From Methylocystis rosea (GTDB lineage Bacteria; Pseudomonadota; Alphaproteobacteria; Rhizobiales; Beijerinckiaceae), in NCBI RefSeq assembly GCF_003855495.1, contig NZ_CP034086.1, forward strand, positions 1,897,501 to 1,961,500: a stretch of 64,000 nt of DNA. The letters are read 5' to 3'. This document shows, one piece after another, positions 45,578 through 55,078 of this stretch. Position 1 is the stretch's first letter. Each line of letters opens with the position of its first letter. Both the position numbers and the translations under genes were made by a program. The notes under the pieces are model-generated. The model was not told the origin of the DNA and made no database searches. It saw nothing but the letters and a program-made list of their open reading frames with translations.

Positions 45578-47821
45578 ATGAGCGCGGCGCAGGACGAGGA
45601 AGAAAGAGCGCGAGTCGTCGAGATCTTGGCGCCCGTCGCGGTCGATTCGACCTATTCCTACCTTGCCCCGGCGGCGATGCGGCTTTCCCCCGGCGACAGC
45701 GTCACGGCCCCGCTGGGACGCCGGGAGGCTTATGGCGTCGTCTGGAGCATCGACGGCGGCTCCGGCCCGGGCGGTAATCTCAAGACGATCAGCGCCCGTC
45801 TCGACCGGCCGCCGCTTTCGCAAAAGCTGCGCAGCTTCATAGACTGGCTCGCACGCTACACGCTGACGCCGCGCGGCATGGCGCTACGGCTCGCCACGCG
45901 CGCGGCCGAAGACGCCGGGCCCGAGGCGCTGCGCATGATCTATCGCGCGACGGGCAATGTCCCGGAACGATTGACGCCGACGCGCGCTCGCGTCCTCAAA
46001 GCCGCGGAAGGCGGCGTTGCTTTCGCCAAGAAAGCGCTTGCCGAAGCCGCCGCCTGCTCGACGGGCGTCATCGACGCGCTTGTCGATGAGGGCGCGCTGG
46101 AGGCGATCGCCGCGCCGCCGGCGCCGATTTCGCCGCCGCTCGATCCTCTGTTCGCTGCGCCGGCATTGGAGCCCGCGCAGCAGGACGCCGCCGACGCGCT
46201 GAAGGCGTCGCTTTCACCACGGGCGTTCAAGCCCTTTCTGCTCGAAGGCGTCACCGGCTCAGGTAAAACCGAGGTCTATTTCGAGGCGATCGCGCAGGCG
46301 CTGGAGGCAGGCGGACAGGCCCTCGTCATGATGCCGGAAATCGCGCTCACGACGCAATTTCTGGAGCGTTTCGCGGACCGTTTCGGCGAAAAGCCCGCCG
46401 AGTGGCATTCCGGCGTCGGAGCGCGCAAACGCGCGCGCATCTGGCGCGGCTGCGCGACGGGCGACGTTCGCGTGGTCGTCGGCGCGCGCTCGGCGCTGTT
46501 TTTGCCCTTTTCGGATCTGCGCCTGATCGTCGTCGATGAGGAGCATGAAGGCGCCTACAAACAAGACGACGGCGTGAGCTATCACGCGCGCGACATGGCG
46601 GTCGTGCGCGCGCGCATGGAGGAGGCCACGATCGTTCTCGCCTCGGCGACGCCATCCATCGAAACCCGCGTCAACGCCATGCGCGGCCGATACGGTTATC
46701 TGCGACTCGATTCGCGGGCGCGCGCACGGCTGATGCCGACGCTCGCAGCGATCGACATGCGCAAGGAAGGCCCGCCGCGCGGCCGATGGATCGCGCCGCG
46801 GCTGGCGTTGGCGGTGGGCGAAGCGATCGCGCGCGGCGAGCAGGCGCTGCTCTTTCTCAATCGGCGGGGCTATGCGCCGCTGACGGTTTGCCGCACATGC
46901 GGCCATCGCTTCCGCTGCGAACATTGCGACGCCTGGCTCGTCGAACATCGTTTTCGGCGTGCGCTGATGTGCCATCATTGCGGCCATATCGAGCGTCGGC
47001 CGCACGCTTGCCCTGAATGCGGCGCCGAGGACTCGCTCGCCGCCTGCGGACCGGGGGTGGAGCGGCTCGCCGAAGAAGCGGCGACGCTCTTTCCAGATGC
47101 GCGCATACTCGTTCTCTCATCGGATTTTCCTGGCGGCGCCGACCGGCTGCGGCGCGAATTGGAGGAGATCGCCAAGGGCGCCTTCGATATCGTCATCGGC
47201 ACGCAACTCGTCGCCAAAGGCCACAATTTTCCTTTTCTCACGCTTGTTGGCGTCGTCGACGCGGATCTGGGCTTGGGCAGCGGCGATCCACGCGCCGCCG
47301 AGCGCACATTTCAGCTGCTCAATCAGGTCACAGGGCGCGCCGGGCGCGGCGACAAGCCCGGCCACGCCTTGATCCAGACGTTTCACCCGTCGCATCCGGT
47401 GATCGCGGCGCTGCTCTCGGGAGACGCGGAAAAGTTCTACGAACAGGAGATCGCCATACGTGAACGCGCGGGACTGCCGCCCTTCGGCCGTCTCGCCGCG
47501 CTGATTGTCTCCGCCAAGGACGCCTCCACCGCGGAAGCGCATGCGCGCGCACTCGCTCGCGGGGCGCATGAACTGCCGCCATCGCCCCGTTACAGAGTCG
47601 CCGCGCCCGGCGCCTGGCCAGAGCAGAATGAAATCGCGCTGCTTGGTCCGGCGGAGGCCCCCATCGCGCTCATCCGCGGGCGCTATCGATTCCGCTTGCT
47701 GGCCAAAGGACCGCGAGGCGCCGACATGCAGGCGTTTCTACGCGACATGCTCGCCGCCGGACCTAAGGAGCGCGGCGGCGTTCGCGTTCAGGTCGACGTC
47801 GACCCGCAAAATTTCTCTTAA
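45578..47821 (+). CDS. priA: Primosomal helicase PriA
   Basis: PriA restarts replication at stalled forks and repaired breaks. The 747-residue superfamily 2 helicase has a 3'-DNA-binding domain at the N-terminus, Walker A EGVTGSGKTEVYFEA, the DEEH motif in LIVVDEEHEGAYKQDDG, and SATPSIET. Zinc-binding cysteines occur in VCRTCGHRFRCEHCDAWL, CHHCGHIERRPHACPECG. TQLVAKGHNFPFLTLVGVVDAD and NQVTGRAGRGDKPG follow. ATG 45578 gives the canonical N-terminus. Confidence 0.97.
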   Translation: MSAAQDEEERARVVEILAPVAVDSTYSYLAPAAMRLSPGDSVTAPLGRREAYGVVWSIDGGSGPGGNLKTISARLDRPPLSQKLRSFIDWLARYTLTPRGMALRLATRAAEDAGPEALRMIYRATGNVPERLTPTRARVLKAAEGGVAFAKKALAEAAACSTGVIDALVDEGALEAIAAPPAPISPPLDPLFAAPALEPAQQDAADALKASLSPRAFKPFLLEGVTGSGKTEVYFEAIAQALEAGGQALVMMPEIALTTQFLERFADRFGEKPAEWHSGVGARKRARIWRGCATGDVRVVVGARSALFLPFSDLRLIVVDEEHEGAYKQDDGVSYHARDMAVVRARMEEATIVLASATPSIETRVNAMRGRYGYLRLDSRARARLMPTLAAIDMRKEGPPRGRWIAPRLALAVGEAIARGEQALLFLNRRGYAPLTVCRTCGHRFRCEHCDAWLVEHRFRRALMCHHCGHIERRPHACPECGAEDSLAACGPGVERLAEEAATLFPDARILVLSSDFPGGADRLRRELEEIAKGAFDIVIGTQLVAKGHNFPFLTLVGVVDADLGLGSGDPRAAERTFQLLNQVTGRAGRGDKPGHALIQTFHPSHPVIAALLSGDAEKFYEQEIAIRERAGLPPFGRLAALIVSAKDASTAEAHARALARGAHELPPSPRYRVAAPGAWPEQNEIALLGPAEAPIALIRGRYRFRLLAKGPRGADMQAFLRDMLAAGPKERGGVRVQVDVDPQNFS

Positions 47822-47848
47822 CCCCGATCGCCCGCCTGAGCAGCCGCT

Positions 47849-48934
47849 TTACCCGCCAATGACGCGCGCCACGACCTTGGCCGTATAGTCGACCATCGGA
47901 ACGATCCGCGCGTAGTTGATCCGGGTCGGGCCGATGACGCCGAGCGCGCCGATGATCCGGCGTTCGCTGTCGCGCAGCGGCGCCGCGATCATCGACGAGC
48001 CTGAGAGCGAGAACAGCTTGTTCTCCGAGCCGATGAAGATTCGGACCCCTTCGCCCTGCTCCGCCCGCTCCAGCAGGTCGATGACCTCCGTCTTCGTTTC
48101 CAAATCGGCGAACAGGAGTCGAACGCGCTCGAGGTCGACGGCGGCGGTCAAGTCCTCAAGGAGATGCGCCTGCCCTCGGACGATCAGCTGCCGCGATTCG
48201 CCCATCGCGCCCGCCCAGGTCGCCAGTCCGGCTTCGACAATCCGCGCGGCGAGTTCGTCGAGCTCCATTTGCGCGGCCCGGCGCGAGCCTTCGATGTTTT
48301 CGCGGGCTTCGGCGATCGTGCGTCCCGAGACGCGCGCGTTCAGATAATTGGCGGCTTCCGTAAGCGCCGAGGCCGGAAGATCGCGCGCGACGGGAATCAC
48401 GCGGTTTTCGACCGATCCGTCATCGGCGACGAGAATGACCAGAGCCCGCTCCGGCTCGAGCCGCACGAAATCGATCTGCTTCAACCGCACATTGTCCTTG
48501 GACGCGACGACGACGCCGGCGACGCGCGTCAGTCCAGACAGCAGACTCGTCGCTTCCGCAAGGACGCCGGGAAAATCATGGTCTTTGGACGCCGCTTCGA
48601 CCTCGGCGGCGATGCGCGCGCGCTCGTTCTCCTCGACGTCGCCGATCTGCAGCATGGAATCGACGAAAAACCGCAGGCCAAGCTCGGTCGGAAGACGTCC
48701 GGAGCTCGTATGCGGCGCATAGATGAGGCCGAGTTCCTCCAGGTCCTGCATGACATTGCGCACCGAGGCGGGCGAGAGCGTCATCGGCAGGAGCCGGGCG
48801 AGATTGCGCGAGCCCACCGGATCGCCTGAGGCGAGATAGGTGTCGACGATATGCCTGAAAATTTCGCGGGAGCGCTCGCTGAGTTGCACGAGACTGAGAG
48901 CCGATGTGTGGGTAAGCGGGCCGCTGCGGATCAT
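47849..48934 (-). CDS. hrcA: Heat-shock repressor HrcA
   Basis: HrcA represses groESL and related genes through the CIRCE element. The 361-residue product has the N-terminal winged helix ([69 protein letters not shown]) and the C-terminal domain with a characteristic IGSEN (residue block FIGSENKLF) and RVIGG end. It is convergent with priA. The usual partner grpE is not adjacent, and I see no CIRCE element next to the gene. Confidence 0.96.
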   Translation of the reverse strand: MIRSGPLTHTSALSLVQLSERSREIFRHIVDTYLASGDPVGSRNLARLLPMTLSPASVRNVMQDLEELGLIYAPHTSSGRLPTELGLRFFVDSMLQIGDVEENERARIAAEVEAASKDHDFPGVLAEATSLLSGLTRVAGVVVASKDNVRLKQIDFVRLEPERALVILVADDGSVENRVIPVARDLPASALTEAANYLNARVSGRTIAEARENIEGSRRAAQMELDELAARIVEAGLATWAGAMGESRQLIVRGQAHLLEDLTAAVDLERVRLLFADLETKTEVIDLLERAEQGEGVRIFIGSENKLFSLSGSSMIAAPLRDSERRIIGALGVIGPTRINYARIVPMVDYTAKVVARVIGG

Positions 48935-48963
48935 ACCTTGAGAATATCACATCGAAGGCCCAA

Positions 48964-48994
48964 CAAAAAAAGCCCGGCCGCGAGGCCGGGCTTT
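48964..48994 (-). terminator. Rho-independent terminator of the outer-membrane protein gene
   Basis: The stem AAAGCCCGGCC, GCGA loop and complement is followed on the minus strand by a run of T residues (48971-48964). It starts about 25 bases beyond the stop codon of the beta-barrel gene and lies in the gap before hrcA. Confidence 0.9.
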
Positions 48995-49018
48995 GTCGAC
49001 GTCGGGGAGGACGGTCGA

Positions 49019-49804
49019 TCAGAGGCCTAGTTCCGGCATGCCGATCAGCGCGCCGAAGCTCTTGACCTGATAATTCACGCCGATGCGCGCGATGTGGGTG
49101 TCGAGGTTGTTGCCGGTCGTGACGCGGTAAGCGAAGGGGAAGCCGATGCTCGCGCCGGATGCGCCCTTCATGCGGGTGAAGAGATACTCCGCCTTGACGG
49201 TCCAGTTGTCGAGAACGGCGTATTCCACGCCGGCGCCGACCGTGAAACCCGCCTGCCATACGGCCCGGCTGGACGGGAACACCGATCCATTCGCCCATTG
49301 CTGGCCGTAGGGACTCACCTTGCCATAGGCCAAGCCGCCGGTGATGTATGGGAGGATCCGGCCGAAGGCGTAACCGAAGCGTAAACGCTCCGCGCCGAAC
49401 CACTGCAGACGGCTGCTGGCGCCGACGCCGGTAAAATAGCCGCTCGTATTCGTCGCTCGAACGTTGGCGTAGTTGTATTCGCTTTCGTAGCCGACCACGA
49501 TACGGTTGGCGAACACCCAGTTATAACCATTCTGATAGCCGACCATGTATCCGCTCGTGCCGATCGAATTCGACGTCGGGAACACGAGGAAAGCCCCGGG
49601 CTGCAGCGCGTAAAGGTTCGAATACTGGCTGGAGACGCCGCCGGCATAGGAACCGCTAACGCCGATGTGGAAGCCTTCCCAGCTGAAGGGCGGCGGAAGA
49701 GGAGGCGGCGGCGGCGCCTTGTAGCTCGGAAGGTCAGCCGCCGAAGCGGCGCTGACCGCCAGGATTGACGCAAAGGCGCCGAAAATAAAAGCTCTGAAAG
49801 TCAT
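49019..49804 (-). CDS. Outer-membrane beta-barrel protein, Omp25/Omp31-like
   Basis: This 261-residue protein has a signal peptide (MTFRAFIFGAFASILAVSAASA|AD) followed by a proline-rich stretch (PSYKAPPPPPLPPPF) and FSWEGFHIGVSGSYAGG, the usual start of Rhizobiales Omp25-type porin-like proteins. Alternating beta-strand patterns continue to RIGVNYQV, after which a short extra tail (KSFGALIGMPELGL) is unusual because such proteins normally end in the last strand with an aromatic residue. ATG 49804 has GGAGG eight bases upstream. Confidence 0.88.
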   Translation of the reverse strand: MTFRAFIFGAFASILAVSAASAADLPSYKAPPPPPLPPPFSWEGFHIGVSGSYAGGVSSQYSNLYALQPGAFLVFPTSNSIGTSGYMVGYQNGYNWVFANRIVVGYESEYNYANVRATNTSGYFTGVGASSRLQWFGAERLRFGYAFGRILPYITGGLAYGKVSPYGQQWANGSVFPSSRAVWQAGFTVGAGVEYAVLDNWTVKAEYLFTRMKGASGASIGFPFAYRVTTGNNLDTHIARIGVNYQVKSFGALIGMPELGL

Positions 49805-49971
49805 TCGAGGCGCCTCCAATAAGCTCGTCCTCCCGGGACGAACGGCAGTTTCGAATATAAAGTATCATCATCGAACCTAAGACGTAATTAGCGCCAAAGG
49901 CTCCGACCACGTTTTTCGGGCGCCGTTGCCGATGAGACACACCTCCCCACAACGCGCTGATTTCCTGGAAT

Positions 49972-51243
49972 CTACTCCCCAGATCCGGCGCTGATCAGCG
50001 CGGCCGCGAGAACGCCGAGGCTCGCCTTGTACGCCGCGAGCGAAAGCCGCGACTCGTAATAGCGGCGCGCCGGGCTGCCGCGCCGCCCCGCTTCGTCCAG
50101 AGGCGCGCTGACCGCCGCCGCCCGGTTCAGGGCATCGGCGAATTCTTCAGCCGAACTGACAATGACGACGCCAGGAAGGCGCAACGCTTCCTCATCCATC
50201 CCACGCATCGCCTGAGTGGTGGCGATCAGCGGCAGGCCGCTCGACAGCGCTTCCACTGTCTTGATCGAAAGTCCAGTGCCGCTGATCGTCGGAAGCAGCG
50301 CGAGGCGGGCGTTCGCGTAGACGACGCCGGGATCTTCGACCCGACCCAAAAACCAGTCCTTAAAGGCGGCGTATTGCTCCGGCGCTTTTGAACGCACCCC
50401 GGCGTCGACGTTGCCGACGATCTTCACTGTGACGCCCGGCGCTTTCGGCGCGACTTCGCGCAGAAACCAGACGACGCTTTCGACATTGGCGGTGTTGTTG
50501 CTCGCGACAAGAATGATGTCCGGACCGCCGGGACCGGTCGGCGCCTCAGGCGTTGCGGGATAGAGCAGCGCATGCGCCTTCTCAGGAATTAGAGCGCGAA
50601 AGTCTTCGGCCTCCTGCGCATTGAGATGCAGCAGCAGATCGGCGCCGCGCATCGCCTCAAGTTCCTGCGCCAGCATCGATTCGTAGGAGGCGCGCGGGGA
50701 AAGCCAGAGCTTTGTTTCGTTGATCAGCGCAAACTGCCGCGCCTGCAGATCATGCGTGTCGAGCAGGATCGGCGCGACGCCCCGCGCAAGACGGCGCGCA
50801 ATCGGCATCAGAAAAAAGTGGTTGCAGTGAACGAGATCGAAGGTCGCGCCCTCGATGGCCGGCGATAGCCGCGCCCGCTCCGCCATGCCAAGACGAACCA
50901 CCGCCTGATCGCCATGGAGATAAGGCCACAGAACGTCACGCAAAAATTGCGGCGAGAGCATCGCGTGGAACGGCGCGCCGCCGTAATAGCGCGCGCCGTC
51001 ATCAAGTTCCGGAGTCGCCTGGTTGAAGGATTTCCAAATCCAGTTCCGACCCGGAATGAAACCTGGATCGGAACTGATCGCGATCGGAAAAACTTCCGCT
51101 CCTAAAGCGTGATAGGCGGCGATCTGGCCAAGGACGACGCGATACGTGCCGCAGGAGTGCCAAGCCGGGTGGATCAGCGCGACGCGGCGGCCAAGAAGCG
51201 GACGCTGGGCGCAGGCCAAGCAATCACTCGATGCAACGCTCAA
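49972..51243 (-). CDS. GT4-type glycosyltransferase, tandem paralogue 1
   Basis: This 423-residue GT-B glycosyltransferase has an N-terminal acceptor domain (VALIHPAWHSCGTYRVVLGQIAAYHALGAEV) and a C-terminal nucleotide-sugar domain (IILVASNNTANVESVVWFL, VKIVGNVDAG, GLSIKTVEALSSGLPLIATTQAMRGM). The GxxxKxxEA-like block is typical for GT4. It is clearly related over its whole length to the next gene, by eye about 40 percent identical, so the pair is a tandem duplication. The position in a surface-glycan region suggests polysaccharide assembly; donor and acceptor are unknown. Confidence 0.85.
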   Translation of the reverse strand: MSVASSDCLACAQRPLLGRRVALIHPAWHSCGTYRVVLGQIAAYHALGAEVFPIAISSDPGFIPGRNWIWKSFNQATPELDDGARYYGGAPFHAMLSPQFLRDVLWPYLHGDQAVVRLGMAERARLSPAIEGATFDLVHCNHFFLMPIARRLARGVAPILLDTHDLQARQFALINETKLWLSPRASYESMLAQELEAMRGADLLLHLNAQEAEDFRALIPEKAHALLYPATPEAPTGPGGPDIILVASNNTANVESVVWFLREVAPKAPGVTVKIVGNVDAGVRSKAPEQYAAFKDWFLGRVEDPGVVYANARLALLPTISGTGLSIKTVEALSSGLPLIATTQAMRGMDEEALRLPGVVIVSSAEEFADALNRAAAVSAPLDEAGRRGSPARRYYESRLSLAAYKASLGVLAAALISAGSGE

Positions 51244-51438
51244 CCCGTTCCTCCAGCTGGCGCGAGCCGCAGCCTAAGCAGAGTTCGTCTGCCCCGACAA
51301 TCGCTTTAGTGCGGAACGGTTGCAACTGACGCGTTTGCGCGCAGGGCGCCGACCAAAGAAGTGCGTCTATGCTTGATTGCACAAGTGGCGAATTTGGCGC
51401 TCGTGGCGCGTCCGTCCGTGTAGCTTGTTAGGCCGGAT

Positions 51439-52716
51439 TTAGAGCGCTGCGGCGGACATCGCCAGAGCGCGCGCATAAGCCTCTGGGCTGAACGCCTCTT
51501 CGTACAGGCGGCGCGTGTCGCTTCGCTCCGGATCTGCGGGTTCTCCGCTCACGGCCCGCGCCTGGGCTTCGCCCCATAGGGCCGCAAATTGCCTGGCGTT
51601 TTCTGCGAGAGCCACATTTCGCAATCTGGCGGGATCGATTTGCATGCCGCGAAACGCCAGCGGGGTCGCGACGAGCGGCGCGCCGCAGGATAGCGCCTCG
51701 ACCGCCTTGATCGACAGGCCGTGGCCTTCAACGGTCGGGAGCAGCACACAGCCAGCGTTGGCGTAGACGGCGCCGATATCGTCGACGCGACCCTTGAACA
51801 GGGTGCGATGCGACTCATAGAGCGCCGCGTCGCGTCTCTTCATGGCGCCGTCGATATTGCCGTAAATCGCGACGCGGGCGCCGCCCGCAAAGGGCATGAC
51901 CTCCTGCAGGAACCAGCGGAGGCTCATGTAATTGGCGTAGTTGTCGCTCGCCACGATGATGATGTCGCGGCCGCGCGCCAAGGGCGCCGACGCCACCGCC
52001 GGGTAAATGAGCGCATGTCGCAACTCCGGAAGGAGCTTTTGAAAATCAAGATGCTCCTCCTCGTTGAGATGCGCGCAAAGATCGGCGCGGCGCATCCATG
52101 CGAGTTCGACCTCGAGCATGCCGTCGTAGGTCGCATAGGGCGGAATGAAGAAACCGCCCTTGTTGCGCAACACATATTGGCGCGCCTGAATGTCCTGCGT
52201 CTCCAGAACGACCGGAACTTTACGGCCGCGCATCAGCCTTTCCGCGAAGGGCAGCGTGAAGTAATGATTGGCGTGAATGAAGTCGATCGACTCGCTCTCG
52301 AATCCTTCGGGCATGGGCGTGCGCTTTGCGAGCTCGATGAGCCATGACGCCTGATCGCCGTGGATCAGTCGCCACCAGCCATCGACGAGCAACCGGGACG
52401 CCAAGGCGGAGAACGGCGCGCCTGAATGAAAACGACGGTCGGCGCCGATGTCGCGCGACGCTTCAATATAGGCTGGCCAGCGCCCGCCGAGCGGCGGGCG
52501 GCGTGCGAGATCGTCCATCATCGCGACAGACACGACGCGCGCGCCCAGCGCCTTATAGGCGGCGATCTGACTGACGTTCACCTGATAACTGCCGCAACTG
52601 TGCCAGGCGGCATGAACAACGGCCACGGTTTTGCCGGCGAAAGGCCGCGCCTGCGGGCCTGCGGTCCGTGCCCCGCGCGCCGCGGATGACAATATATGGC
52701 CCATCGTATCAGACAT
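51439..52716 (-). CDS. GT4-type glycosyltransferase, tandem paralogue 2
   Basis: This 425-residue paralogue of the downstream gene has matching blocks: VAVVHAAWHSCGSYQVNVSQIAAYKALGARV, VLETQDIQARQYVL, IIVASDNYANYMSLRWFL and GLSIKAVEALSCGAPLVATPLAFRGM. The two genes are separated by 195 bases that hold no gene. The start ATG 52716 has a weak site; ATG 52704 is possible. It is divergent from a third, unrelated glycosyltransferase gene. Confidence 0.85.
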   Translation of the reverse strand: MSDTMGHILSSAARGARTAGPQARPFAGKTVAVVHAAWHSCGSYQVNVSQIAAYKALGARVVSVAMMDDLARRPPLGGRWPAYIEASRDIGADRRFHSGAPFSALASRLLVDGWWRLIHGDQASWLIELAKRTPMPEGFESESIDFIHANHYFTLPFAERLMRGRKVPVVLETQDIQARQYVLRNKGGFFIPPYATYDGMLEVELAWMRRADLCAHLNEEEHLDFQKLLPELRHALIYPAVASAPLARGRDIIIVASDNYANYMSLRWFLQEVMPFAGGARVAIYGNIDGAMKRRDAALYESHRTLFKGRVDDIGAVYANAGCVLLPTVEGHGLSIKAVEALSCGAPLVATPLAFRGMQIDPARLRNVALAENARQFAALWGEAQARAVSGEPADPERSDTRRLYEEAFSPEAYARALAMSAAAL

Positions 52717-52886
52717 CGTGCTGCAACATGGTCGTTCGTTCTCAAATACCTTACGAGAATCGCTCGCTCGGCCTCTCAGGCGCGCCGCATCGCTGCTGTT
52801 TCACATTGAGGCGTCCCGACCCGCATCTTTCCTCAATGCCGAGCCGCCACTTGCTTTTGGCCGACATTTTCAAATACATCCCGTAT

Positions 52887-53792
52887 ATGAGGCTTCGCGT
52901 TCCAAATCCAGTCTTATCGCCCGAGGGCGCCGCGGCCGGCAGCCCCGCGTCCACCCCCGCCCCCGCCAAGCGTTACGGCGTCGCCATTGTCGGCAATGAC
53001 AAGATCATCGACTGGCTGCTCCCATTTCTCGAAAGCTACCGAGACACCAATTCGGCGCTGCCGCTTTATCTCATTCCCTATGACGACAATGTCGTCATGA
53101 CGCGCCGCGCGGCGGAGATTTACGGGGCGCATTACGTCGGCGAAGAGCCGACCGAAATCGACAAGCTCTCGCACGAACTTTATCCCGGCATCTTCAACAC
53201 CAACCGCCGTCGGCTGCGAAAGCTGCAAGCGCTCGCGCTGCCGCTCGATGAAGTCGCCTATGTCGATGTGGACGTCATTCTGTTTCGCGACTTCACGCCG
53301 CTGTTCGGCCGTTTGGACAAAGGCAAGACGGAGTTCATCGTCGCCTCTCCGAGCTTCGAATATGTCTACAACGACAGGCGCGACCACTATCCGTTTTTGA
53401 AGGATGCGCTCCTTTTCAATGACGGCTTCTGGGTCACCTCGAACCAATATCTGAAGCTGTCCGATTTCATGGATACAATCCGCGACGACGCCGTAATTTT
53501 CCATGACGTGCGCAAGCGCGGTCAGCTCTTCGCCCAGCCGCTCGTTAATTTCGTCACGCACCGCCGCGGCCTGAAAATCGAGCTTTTGCCGAACGTCATC
53601 GCGGGCGCCTCTCACGAAAGCTTCTACAAAGCGCCAGGCGTCGAATTCAAGAATGGCAAGCCCGTCGACTACGAAGGCAAGGAAATCTATTTCGCGCATT
53701 GGGCCGGCGCGACAGCGCTGCCGAAGAATGGCGTGTTCGATGAGGCGTGGACGCACTATTCGCAAGCCGCCTGGGCGAGGTTCAAGCAATGA
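52887..53792 (+). CDS. GT-A type nucleotide-diphospho-sugar transferase-like protein
   Basis: This protein of about 301 residues has a GT-A-like core: YGVAIVGNDKIIDWLLPFLESYRDTNSALPLYLIPYDD at the start, the acceptor-side block NTNRRRLRKLQALALPLDEVAYVDVDVILFRDF with a DxD motif (YVDVDVILF), and FNDGFWVTSNQYL. The layout resembles GT8- or putative capsule-type transferases but the family cannot be fixed. The start is uncertain: ATG 52836 and 52728 are in frame and none has a good ribosome binding site. The region before 52887 overlaps the divergent glycosyltransferase gene, so it should hold both promoters. Confidence 0.75.
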   Translation: MRLRVPNPVLSPEGAAAGSPASTPAPAKRYGVAIVGNDKIIDWLLPFLESYRDTNSALPLYLIPYDDNVVMTRRAAEIYGAHYVGEEPTEIDKLSHELYPGIFNTNRRRLRKLQALALPLDEVAYVDVDVILFRDFTPLFGRLDKGKTEFIVASPSFEYVYNDRRDHYPFLKDALLFNDGFWVTSNQYLKLSDFMDTIRDDAVIFHDVRKRGQLFAQPLVNFVTHRRGLKIELLPNVIAGASHESFYKAPGVEFKNGKPVDYEGKEIYFAHWAGATALPKNGVFDEAWTHYSQAAWARFKQ

Positions 53793-53911
53793 CTCGCGGC
53801 GCCGCGCGTCGTGCGCGCCTTTGCGCCGGCGCGCCGTTCCGCCGCTTAGCCGTCGCGATGCCGATTTTCTTTGGCGCTCGGCGCGACGCCGAGCGATAGC
53901 GGAGCCCCGCC

Positions 53912-55078
53912 ATGCCGCGCCTGTTGTTCCGCTATCTGTTCAAGCGCATCGGGTTCGGCGTGCTCATCGTGCAGTTCGCGCTCTCCATTCCCGTCGTCCT
54001 GTCATATCTGCTTTACCAGCTGCCGCCCGCCGCGGTGCGCGGCGGCCTTGTCATTCCCGCTTTGATCGGGGTGACGCCCACGGTGGCTTATGTGACTTTG
54101 CCGATGGCGGTGGGCGTCGCCACCGCGCTCGAGTTCGGCCGCATGGCGAGCGAAGGCATGATCGCCGTTCTCTACGCGCTGCGCCTTTCCGTCTGGGCCA
54201 TCTGCCGCCCGGCGCTGGTCTTGGCGGCCGGCGTCGTGGTCCTCGGCTATCTGCTCGCCAATTTCGCGGCGCCTTACTATTCGAGCGGCATGCAGGACGT
54301 GCTCAATGTCGTGCGCAATTCGCTCAACCATCGCATGCTCGACGCGGCGCGTTTCTACACCTTCGACAATGGCGTGAAGACGCTCTACATCGAGCGTTGG
54401 GAGACGCCAGACCTTGCGGTAAATCTGTTCGTGCGTCAGCTTTCGATCGAAAAGATGCAGGAAGAGACGGTGACGGCGGCGCGCGCCGAATTTCGGCGCA
54501 ATGAATCCGGGGTCATCGTCGCGCTCTCCAATGGCAGCATCCAGACGCGCTCATTGACGTCAGGCGACGTCCGCATCGCCAATTTCGATGAATACGCCAT
54601 GGCGTTGCCGATGCAGGGCAGCGCATCGCTGCCCGACCGGGGCTGGCGCGGCGTCTATGAATTGTCGGCCGGGGCCTTTCTCGCCAATTACGCCGCCGCG
54701 CGGCGCGATCCGCGACAGCTCGGCGAGTGGACGGCGGAGGCGGCGAAGCGCTTCGGCGTGCCGGCGCTCGCCATCGCCCATACGCTCCTTGCGATGGCCC
54801 TCGTCCTGACATTTGGAAATATCACTGGCCGGCGCGGAGCGGCGGGCGGCCTCGCCACGATTGCGGTTCCAGCCGTGCACATCGGCTTTCTCGTCGCGCT
54901 TGAGTCGCTTCTGCGCATCAGTGGGTTGTTCGTCTTACTGCTTGCCGCGCTCGCGCTCGCCGAAGTCGGCGTTTCGCTTTGGCTTCTTGCCCGGCTCAAC
55001 CGCAGTCCCAAGCCCAAGCGCCTGTTCGACGCACGCGCTTCATCGGCGCGGGACGTCTACGCGACGCCGCTCGCCTGA
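53912..55078 (+). CDS. LptF/LptG-family permease, solitary
   Basis: This 388-residue protein has the layout of YjgP/YjgQ proteins: three N-terminal membrane segments (LLFRYLFKRIGFGVLIVQFAL; YVTLPMAVGVATALEFGRMASEGMIAVLYAL; PALVLAAGVVVLGYLLANFAAPYYS), a periplasmic beta-jellyroll (about residues 130-260, EAR... RWETPDLAVNLFV) and three C-terminal segments. LptF and LptG normally occur as an adjacent pair that pulls lipopolysaccharide out of the inner membrane. Here only one copy lies beside glycosyltransferases and a glycan ABC exporter, so a different glycolipid cargo is conceivable. Its end overlaps the convergent ATPase gene by 22 bases. Confidence 0.8.
   Translation: MPRLLFRYLFKRIGFGVLIVQFALSIPVVLSYLLYQLPPAAVRGGLVIPALIGVTPTVAYVTLPMAVGVATALEFGRMASEGMIAVLYALRLSVWAICRPALVLAAGVVVLGYLLANFAAPYYSSGMQDVLNVVRNSLNHRMLDAARFYTFDNGVKTLYIERWETPDLAVNLFVRQLSIEKMQEETVTAARAEFRRNESGVIVALSNGSIQTRSLTSGDVRIANFDEYAMALPMQGSASLPDRGWRGVYELSAGAFLANYAAARRDPRQLGEWTAEAAKRFGVPALAIAHTLLAMALVLTFGNITGRRGAAGGLATIAVPAVHIGFLVALESLLRISGLFVLLLAALALAEVGVSLWLLARLNRSPKPKRLFDARASSARDVYATPLA

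Noticed and set aside
48935..49018. CIRCE element next to hrcA
   Set aside because: The TTAGCACTC-N9-GAGTGCTAA consensus is not present; the structure in this gap is the terminator of the beta-barrel gene.
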